Below, in pieces: positions 4,655 through 10,057 of a stretch of 10,057 nucleotides of DNA. Source of the DNA: Planctomycetota bacterium. GTDB taxonomy: Bacteria > Planctomycetota > Planctomycetia > Pirellulales > Thermoguttaceae. How positions within the stretch are numbered: position 1 is the first letter of the stretch; each line of letters begins with the position of its first letter. A model generated the notes under the pieces. The model was given only the letters and a program-made list of their open reading frames with translations, ran no database searches and was not told where the DNA came from. Position numbers and translations under genes: made by a program. Location: contig JAJYGU010000085.1 of NCBI GenBank assembly GCA_021784975.1, positions 1 through 10,057 on the forward strand, written 5' to 3'.

Positions 4655-7171
4655 ATGTCCAACGAGCCAAACGAATCCAACGAACCATCACTGCCCCCGG
4701 ACCTGACCAACTACCACTACGAGGCTAGTGGGGGACCGGAATTGGGCGGCAATGCCGACTACAGCGCCAAGGATCTCGAGCACCTCAGCGACCTCGAGCA
4801 CGTCCGCGAGCGGCCGAGCATGTACATCGCCGACACCACCTTTCGCGGGCTGCACCACCTGGTCTACGAGGTGGTCGACAACTCGATCGACGAGACGATG
4901 GCCGGCTTCGCCTCCGAGATCTCGGTCACCATCAACAACGACGGATCGGTCACCGTGGAGGACAACGGCCGCGGCATCCCCGTCGAAGTCCATACCGACC
5001 TCGGCTTTTCCACGCTGCAGGGCGTGATGACCGTGTTGAAGTTCGGCGGCAAGTTCAAGAAAGGGGCCTATCAGACCTCGGGCGGGCTGCACGGCGTCGG
5101 CGTCACCGTGGTCAACTTCCTCTCCGAGTGGTGCGAGGTCGAGGTCCGCCGCGAGGGACACGTCTATCAGCAAGAGTACGAGCGGGGCGTGCCCATCGGC
5201 GACGTCCGGCGGGTGGGACGCTCCGACCGCCGCGGCACCAAAACCACTTTCAAGCCCGACTCGCAAATCTTCCCCAACACCAACTTTCAGTACAACCTCC
5301 TCCACCAGCGCTTGCAAGAGTTGGCCTTCTTGAACCGGGGGGTGAAGATCATCTTCCGCGACAAGCGCAGCGGCGAGGGCGAGACCTTCCATTATGACCG
5401 CGGCATCCTGGAGTTCGTCGAGTATCTCAACCGGGCCAGCGAGCCCGCCCACGAGGACATCATCTATATCGCCGGCGAGTACGAAGGCGTGGGCATGGAA
5501 GTGGCTCTGCAGTACTCGGCCGAGTACACCGAAAACGTCCACTCCTACGTCAACAACATCCGCACCACCGAAGGCGGCACCCACCTGTCCGGCTTTCGGG
5601 CCGCCATCACCCGCACCATCAACGCCTATGGCAAGAAGGCCAACCTTTACAAGGACCTGGTCCCCAGCGGCGACGACTGCCGCGAGGGGCTCACCGCGGT
5701 CATCTCGCTGCGGGTGCCCGAGCCGCAATTCGAGGGCCAGACCAAGACCAAGCTGGGCAACAGCGAGGTCGAGGGCATCGTCAACTCGGCGGTCGGCGAC
5801 TACCTGGCTTCGTACCTGGAAGAAAACCCCAAGACCGCCAAACTGATCGTGCAAAAAGGGCTGTTGGCGGCCGAAGCCCGCGAAAGCGCCCGCAAGGCCC
5901 GCCAACTGGTCCGCGAACGCAAAGGGGCCCTAAGCGGCGGCGGCCTGCCCGGCAAGCTCCGCGACTGCACCAGCCGCGAGGTCGACCGCTGCGAGCTCTA
6001 CCTGGTGGAGGGCGATTCCGCCGGCGGCAGCGCCGAGGGCGGTCGCATCCGCGAGTACCAGGCCATCCTCCCCCTGCGCGGCAAGATCATCAACGCCTAC
6101 AAGTCCCGCGACGACAAGGTGCTGGCCAACGAAGAGGTCCGCAGCATGATCTCGGCCATCGGCTCGGGCATCGGCGAGGAAATGGACTTGAGCAAGCGCC
6201 GCTACAGCAAGATCATCATCATGACCGATGCCGACGTAGACGGCTCGCACATCCGCACCCTGCTGCTGACCTTCTTCTACCGGCAGATGTTCAACCTGGT
6301 CAAGGGCGGCTACGTTTACGTGGCCCAGCCGCCGCTGTTCCGCGTCCGCCACAAGAAGGAAGTCTACTACGTGCAGACCGAGGAGGAGATGAAAGCCCAG
6401 CTCCTCGACGCCGGGCTGACCGACGCGGTGTTCGAGCCCGGCGACGGGCGCACGATCCAGGGCAAGGAGATGGAGCGGCTCTGCCGCACCCTGGCCGCCC
6501 TGGAGGATTCGCTGGTGGCCCTGGAGCGGCGGGGCATCAGCCTCCGCGCCCACGCTGCCCGCCGCGATCCGAGCACTGGCCGGCTGCCGATCTACCACGT
6601 CTACCTGGGCAGCCAACAGCACTGGTTCACCACCCGCGAACAGCTTGATGAGTTTGTGGCCGCCCAAGAGCGAGAGGTCGGCGGCGAGTTCGACCTGGCC
6701 GAGGATGAAAACGGCGAGGGCCAAGGCGAGGAGCCGCGCAGCCGGCTGCACATCGTCGAGCTGCACGAGGTCCGCTCGATCAACAACCAACTGGCCACCC
6801 TCCGCGGCATGAGCTTCGAGATCGACAGCCTCATCCCCCAGGAGCGGACGGGTGTGGAGGAGCCCCGCTACCGGCTCCGCCGCGGCGAGCTGGTGACCGG
6901 TTTGGAAGACCTCCGCGGCCTGTTGACGGCCGTCCGGTCGGCCGGCGAAAAGGGCCTGCAAGTCACCCGCTTTAAGGGTTTGGGCGAAATGAACGCCGAG
7001 GAGCTCCGCGACACCACCCTCGACCCGGCCCATCGCACGCTCTTGCAAGTCACCATGGAAGACGCCGAGGCCGCCGACGACCTGTTCCGCATCCTGATGG
7101 GCGAAAAAGTCGAATCCCGCCGCGAGTTCATCGAGAAGCACGCGCTGGAAGCGAGAAATCTGGATGTCTAA
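4655..7171 (+). CDS. gyrB: DNA gyrase subunit B (ATPase subunit)
   Basis: An 838-residue GyrB, close to the long gram-negative type (about 800). The GHKL ATPase domain shows EVVDNSIDE (72-80, catalytic Glu72 and Mg-binding Asn76), DNGRGIP (103-109), GGLHGVG (143-149) and the transducer QTKTKL with Lys364. The TOPRIM domain shows EGDSAGG (452-458) and TDADVDGSH (524-532), with Glu452, Asp525, Asp527 and Asp529 as metal ligands. A roughly 170-residue insertion (about 590-765) separates TOPRIM from the tail FKGLGEMN (773-780), as in Escherichia coli GyrB. With GyrA, not in the window, it introduces negative supercoils using ATP. The N-terminal ~35 residues before the ATPase fold are low-complexity and rich in Asn, Glu and Pro. 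No clear ribosome-binding site precedes the ATG. The last codons overlap the next gene by 8 bp. GyrB rather than ParE is favoured by the long insertion and dnaN neighbourhood. Confidence 0.96.
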   Translation: MSNEPNESNEPSLPPDLTNYHYEASGGPELGGNADYSAKDLEHLSDLEHVRERPSMYIADTTFRGLHHLVYEVVDNSIDETMAGFASEISVTINNDGSVTVEDNGRGIPVEVHTDLGFSTLQGVMTVLKFGGKFKKGAYQTSGGLHGVGVTVVNFLSEWCEVEVRREGHVYQQEYERGVPIGDVRRVGRSDRRGTKTTFKPDSQIFPNTNFQYNLLHQRLQELAFLNRGVKIIFRDKRSGEGETFHYDRGILEFVEYLNRASEPAHEDIIYIAGEYEGVGMEVALQYSAEYTENVHSYVNNIRTTEGGTHLSGFRAAITRTINAYGKKANLYKDLVPSGDDCREGLTAVISLRVPEPQFEGQTKTKLGNSEVEGIVNSAVGDYLASYLEENPKTAKLIVQKGLLAAEARESARKARQLVRERKGALSGGGLPGKLRDCTSREVDRCELYLVEGDSAGGSAEGGRIREYQAILPLRGKIINAYKSRDDKVLANEEVRSMISAIGSGIGEEMDLSKRRYSKIIIMTDADVDGSHIRTLLLTFFYRQMFNLVKGGYVYVAQPPLFRVRHKKEVYYVQTEEEMKAQLLDAGLTDAVFEPGDGRTIQGKEMERLCRTLAALEDSLVALERRGISLRAHAARRDPSTGRLPIYHVYLGSQQHWFTTREQLDEFVAAQEREVGGEFDLAEDENGEGQGEEPRSRLHIVELHEVRSINNQLATLRGMSFEIDSLIPQERTGVEEPRYRLRRGELVTGLEDLRGLLTAVRSAGEKGLQVTRFKGLGEMNAEELRDTTLDPAHRTLLQVTMEDAEAADDLFRILMGEKVESRREFIEKHALEARNLDV

Positions 7172-7394
7172 TCTCCCGGCGTCTGAGGCCTGGCGTCGCG
7201 TGGAACTGCTCGACGAGAGGATCGTCGAAGGGCTGCGGCGAAAGACGCCTGCCGAGCGAGTGGCGATGGTCTTCGACGCCGAACGGACGATGCGGTTGAT
7301 GCTGGAGACCAACCTACGCTGGCGGCATCCCGACTGGAACGCCGACGAGATCAATCGGGAGATTGCCAGGAGGCGCAACCGTGAATCAAGCTGA
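7164..7394 (+). CDS. Small antitoxin-like protein (MenA1/Rv0078B-related)
   Basis: A 76-residue, mostly helical, charged protein. The block KTPAERVAMVFDAERT (27-42) and especially RWRHPDWNADEINREIARR (52-70) resemble the small antitoxins annotated as Rv0078B-related (MenA1), which pair with nucleotidyltransferase toxins. The RHPDW..EEI element is the part I recognise. It starts inside gyrB: its ATG lies 8 bp before the gyrB end (ATGTCTAA), so translation may be coupled to gyrB. Its 3' end overlaps the downstream nucleotidyltransferase by 14 bp, the tight order typical of toxin-antitoxin operons. It has no DNA-binding motif that I can see, so autoregulation is unclear. The pairing supports an antitoxin role; the family match is by eye only. 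Confidence 0.72.
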   Translation: MSNLPASEAWRRVELLDERIVEGLRRKTPAERVAMVFDAERTMRLMLETNLRWRHPDWNADEINREIARRRNRESS

Positions 7395-7947
7395 CTTATT
7401 GCGGTACGTCGTCGAAATCTTGGAAACCCAGGGACTGTCGTACGCGGTGGTTGGTTCATTTGCCAGCGCGGTCTATGGCGAGCCGCGATATACCAATGAC
7501 ATCGACATTGTGCTTTGTCTGACCGCTGACGCTGTGGAGCGGCTGTGCGCCGCCTTCCCTGCGGCGGAGTTCTACGTGAGCCTGTCCGCGGCGCGAGAAG
7601 CAGCACGAACTCGCGGCCAGTTCAACGTGATTCATCCCACGTCCGGAAACAAGATCGACTTCATGATTGCGCGCGATGACGCCTGGGGGCGCGAGCAAAT
7701 CGCCCGACGTACCCGTCAACCGATTCTTCCGGGCCGGGAGGCGTTTGTGGCGTCGCCGGAAGACGTGATTCTTGGCAAGCTTTGGTATTTTCGCGAAGGC
7801 GGATCGGAAAAACATCTGCGCGACATTGCCGCCATGCTGCAAGTCAGCGGCGATCAGATCGACCAAACGTATATTGGGCAATGGGCCCGCGACCTCGGAT
7901 TGCTTGAGCAGTGGCAAGCCGCCTTGAACCGTATAGGCGGGCGTTAG
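7381..7947 (+). CDS. Nucleotidyltransferase, MenT-like toxin of a toxin-antitoxin pair
   Basis: A 188-residue polymerase-beta-fold nucleotidyltransferase. The active-site motif is complete: GS (25-26) followed by DID with Asp40 and Asp42; a third acidic position is KIDFMI (91-96, Asp93); and the later GKLWYF (Lys133) and KHLRDIAAM (Asp148) match the Lys and Asp motifs of AbiEii/MenT-type enzymes. MenT toxins transfer nucleotides to tRNA acceptor ends and stop growth; that activity is known for the family, not shown here. The GTG start at 7381 is chosen because AGGAGG (7368-7373) lies 7 bp upstream, better than the TTG at 7363. It overlaps the antitoxin-like gene by 14 bp. No membrane segment or signal is visible. 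It could instead be an ordinary nucleotidyltransferase pair of other function, but the catalytic residues look intact, so the gene is not a relic. Confidence 0.82.
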   Translation: MNQADLLRYVVEILETQGLSYAVVGSFASAVYGEPRYTNDIDIVLCLTADAVERLCAAFPAAEFYVSLSAAREAARTRGQFNVIHPTSGNKIDFMIARDDAWGREQIARRTRQPILPGREAFVASPEDVILGKLWYFREGGSEKHLRDIAAMLQVSGDQIDQTYIGQWARDLGLLEQWQAALNRIGGR

Positions 7948-8063
7948 GCGTTCAGTAGACCCCTCTCCCGCAAGCGGGAGAGGGGCCAGGGGTGAGGGCG
8001 GCCTGGGCTTGTGACCGTTTTCGGATATGACTCGTCGACATCCGAACGAAAGGCAGGTGCCTC
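7948..8063. other. Gap between the toxin-like gene and the propeller gene
   Basis: A 116-bp gap dominated by hairpin copy B at its left. The right part, 8000-8063, has no clear promoter that I can defend and no DnaA box. Confidence 0.3.
7960..7998. repeat. CCCTCTCCC hairpin repeat, copy B
   Basis: An 11-bp perfect stem, CCCCTCTCCCG (7960-7970) with CGGGAGAGGGG (7975-7985), around the loop CAAG, then CCAGGGGTGAGGG. It shares its core and GGTGAGGG tail with the copy at 3941-3974. It sits just after the nucleotidyltransferase gene, but without a T-run it is not a typical intrinsic terminator. Confidence 0.65.
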
Positions 8064-9992
8064 ATGGGCGGGTTCTACGGATCGGTGCAGGTGCGGTGTG
8101 AAGATCGGGAAAAGGTGCGGGAGGCAGCCGAGCAAGTCGCCAAGGCGAGGGGCATCAAGTGTCTTCTCGGGCCGGTGCTCGGCGGCTGGGTGGGCGTTTA
8201 TCCCGAGAATAATGGCCAAGACCAGGCCGTGGGTCTGGAGATTGCCCAGCGGCTGGGGTGCGACGTGCTGCACGTCTTGGTCCACGATGACGACGTGCTG
8301 GCCTACTGGTTCTGGCGAGGCGGGAAAGAAGTCGACTCCTATTGGTCCCTGCCGGGGTATTTCGGCGAGGAGGGACGCGAAGAGCAAGAAGCCATGATCG
8401 GCCACCCCGAGATATTTGGCGATCTCCTGCGCGGCGGTCCCGAACCGATGCGCGAGTTGCTGCGCCGCGATCGCGACGACTTTGTGTTCGCGATGGAACG
8501 TCTGCAGCAGTTTGCGACGCTGCTGGGCATCGCCAACGCGGTCACGGCGTATGAATACTTGAAGGCTGGTGAGACTGACGGCATCAGAGGCTGGATGAAG
8601 TTCGAGGAGTTGCCCGCAGCCGATGTCGCCCGGCAGCGACAGGCGGCCAAAGAAGAACGAAGACAAGTCACTGCGCTGAAGAGGCGGCTCAGAGACTGCG
8701 GCGTGTTACTGCTCGAAGTCGTCGCTAAGAACAGGCAGGCGACGTCGCGCGTGTGCTCGTTGAAGAATGGTCTCGCGTTAGCTTGGTTGAGCTACCGTGA
8801 TGCAATCGGCCTTCCGCCCCTGGAGTTCTACAGCAGCCCGTGGAAAGAAGCCGCAATTGTGCCGTTAGACACCGCTACGCGAGTTCATAGCTTGGCCCGC
8901 GACTCGGCTGGGCAGCGTCTTGCGGCTGCACTTGACGATAGAGTAGTTGTGTGGGCCACGGAAGACTGGGGCGTGATTCGAGAGATACGTGCGCCGAAAG
9001 GAGCGGCTGCTGTGGCACTGAGCGCTCAGGGGCGCCGTCTGGCCTATGCGTCCCGCGAGGATATCATGGTGGCGGAGGTGGACACGGGGGCACAAGTCAG
9101 CTTCCCGCCGCTCCGCAATAGTGCGCGAGAGATGTTCTTCCATCCGTCGGGGCAATATCTAACAGCCACCCAGTTCCATACGAGTGTGACGTCTCTGTTG
9201 GATACGCAAGCGGAATCGCCCTGGAGGGAATTGAAGGTTGGCGATCGCCAGACCGTTTCCTTGCAGTCGGTTGTACAGCACCTGAAGGCAATTGAGCCGG
9301 AGGAAGTAGAGCGCAAGCTCCGCTCCAAAATGGAAACCGACCTGCAGCAACACGCGGATTCCTTGATCAAGGGGTACGGAAGGGATGAGGCCGAAAAGGT
9401 GGTACAGCGGATGTGGGCGCAAATGGAGGAGCACGTGCAGAAATCGCTCAACGAATTACTCGCATTGCGGTCGGGGCCGACCACAAGGGAACATCTTGTT
9501 AGCGAGTCTCCGTTATCGCTGAGGTTCACTGACGACGGAAAATGGCTGTGCTGCGGCACCGACAAGGGCTTTCGCGTCTATCCGTGGCCGGAGGTGGTTG
9601 CCACGACGGGCGAGGACATGCCGCGGCCAACGTGGCGGCATGACACCATTGAACCCGATAAGTATGGAATGTTGAAAGGCCACATCTACGCCATTGCTCA
9701 GGAAGTAGACGGTGCCGGAGTCGTCTTTGGCGGTCTTACTGGAAGACTCTTCCGCATGGACCTGAACACGGGCGAGGTGCGATGTTTGCTCACCATGCCA
9801 GAAGACGCGGTAATTAGCGATCTGGCCATTTCCGGCGATGGTCAGGCCCTGGGCATCGTCTCCACGCCAAATTGGAGTCGGGACGAAAAGGCACGCGGCG
9901 ACCAGCGAGTCTTCTGGAGCGTTTGGTCGTATCCCAAATTGCTCGCTGGCAGCGGAGACTTCGGTTCCAACATGCCTCGCGCCAATTCGTGA
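8064..9992 (+). CDS. Large protein: unrecognised N-terminal domain plus beta-propeller with helical insertion
   Basis: A 642-residue protein with no signal peptide or membrane segment. Residues 1-165 form a compact alpha/beta domain that begins GGFYGSVQVR and contains GPVLGGWVGVYPE (36-48), LHVLVHDDDVLAYWF (69-83) and a WSLPGYFGEE stretch; I do not recognise a named family. A helical, Arg- and Lys-rich segment follows (about 185-225). Residues about 270-385 and 480-625 show repeated beta-propeller-like units, for example LDDRVVVWATEDWGVIREI (290-308), FTDDGKWLCCGTDKGFRVY (488-506) and VVFGGLTGRLFRMDLNTGE (553-571). Between them, residues about 400-470 are a long charged amphipathic helix pair (EEVERKLRSKMETDLQ, AEKVVQRMWAQMEEHVQ), so a helical module seems to be inserted in the propeller. 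AGG occurs about 10 bp before the ATG. Likely a cytosolic scaffold or sensor; the function is unknown. Confidence 0.75.
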   Translation: MGGFYGSVQVRCEDREKVREAAEQVAKARGIKCLLGPVLGGWVGVYPENNGQDQAVGLEIAQRLGCDVLHVLVHDDDVLAYWFWRGGKEVDSYWSLPGYFGEEGREEQEAMIGHPEIFGDLLRGGPEPMRELLRRDRDDFVFAMERLQQFATLLGIANAVTAYEYLKAGETDGIRGWMKFEELPAADVARQRQAAKEERRQVTALKRRLRDCGVLLLEVVAKNRQATSRVCSLKNGLALAWLSYRDAIGLPPLEFYSSPWKEAAIVPLDTATRVHSLARDSAGQRLAAALDDRVVVWATEDWGVIREIRAPKGAAAVALSAQGRRLAYASREDIMVAEVDTGAQVSFPPLRNSAREMFFHPSGQYLTATQFHTSVTSLLDTQAESPWRELKVGDRQTVSLQSVVQHLKAIEPEEVERKLRSKMETDLQQHADSLIKGYGRDEAEKVVQRMWAQMEEHVQKSLNELLALRSGPTTREHLVSESPLSLRFTDDGKWLCCGTDKGFRVYPWPEVVATTGEDMPRPTWRHDTIEPDKYGMLKGHIYAIAQEVDGAGVVFGGLTGRLFRMDLNTGEVRCLLTMPEDAVISDLAISGDGQALGIVSTPNWSRDEKARGDQRVFWSVWSYPKLLAGSGDFGSNMPRANS

Positions 9993-10057
9993 GCGCCCCG
10001 GGGGTCGCACGGCATGCCGCTCGAAGGCACACGAGACCGACGACACCAGGTCAAAGC
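9993..10057. other. Right flank, no gene seen
   Basis: The last 65 bp hold no plausible gene start and no convincing terminator after the propeller gene. Confidence 0.3.

Noticed and set aside
4428..4706. 92-codon open frame in the dciA-gyrB gap
   Set aside because: Low-complexity translation, no ribosome-binding site, runs through two hairpins and overlaps gyrB out of frame.
4688..5905. Minus-strand open frame of about 405 codons opposite the first half of gyrB
   Set aside because: Same reason: a shadow of the gyrB codon pattern with repetitive hydrophobic and Asp-rich sequence and no recognisable domain.
5930..7606. Long minus-strand open frame of about 558 codons opposite gyrB
   Set aside because: It is antisense to a certain gyrB with intact catalytic motifs. 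Its composition (Ala, Leu, Gly, Val rich) is what GC-rich codon bias produces in the opposite frame, and it has no family resemblance.
7960..7985. Hairpin after the toxin-like gene as an intrinsic terminator
   Set aside because: No T-tract follows and a second copy exists elsewhere, which fits a dispersed repeat better.

Overview
The window is GC-rich, tightly packed bacterial chromosome centred on a replication-initiation locus: dnaA, dnaN, a DUF721/DciA gene and gyrB, all on the + strand. The divergent DnaA, a DciA-type helicase loader, weak Shine-Dalgarno signals at several housekeeping genes, GC-rich CCCTCTCCC hairpins between genes and a large N-terminal-domain/propeller protein together suggest a planctomycete (Planctomycetota, perhaps Pirellulales). 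This assignment is an inference from gene content; there is no rRNA or other phylogenetic marker to confirm it.

Layout. (1) 153-718, minus strand: a two-gene DUF4160-DUF2442 operon, often seen as a pair and toxin-antitoxin-like. (2) 719-850: a divergent promoter region. (3) 851-1306: a small regulator with an N-terminal coiled coil and a C-terminal XRE-type helix-turn-helix. (4) 1445-2524: a short DnaA that begins at the AAA+ domain. (5) 2511-2796: a candidate oriC holding the only two exact TTWTNCACA DnaA boxes I found in the window. (6) 2797-3912: dnaN. (7) 4019-4342: the dciA-like gene. (8) 4343-4654: a 312-bp gap with three hairpins. (9) 4655-7171: gyrB. (10) 7164-7947: a MenA/MenT-like toxin-antitoxin pair whose first gene overlaps the end of gyrB. 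(11) 8064-9992: a 642-aa protein with an unrecognised N-terminal domain, a beta-propeller and a helical insertion.

How it works together. DnaA opens the origin, DciA would help load the replicative helicase, DnaN is the sliding clamp and GyrB (with GyrA, not in the window) removes supercoils ahead of the fork. DnaA lacks the N-terminal domain that in other bacteria contacts the helicase and DnaA regulators, and its sensor-2 arginine is replaced, so initiation control here is probably not the textbook version. The core is flanked on both sides by small accessory pairs resembling toxin-antitoxin modules. I found no tRNA, rRNA, CRISPR array, insertion sequence or phage gene.
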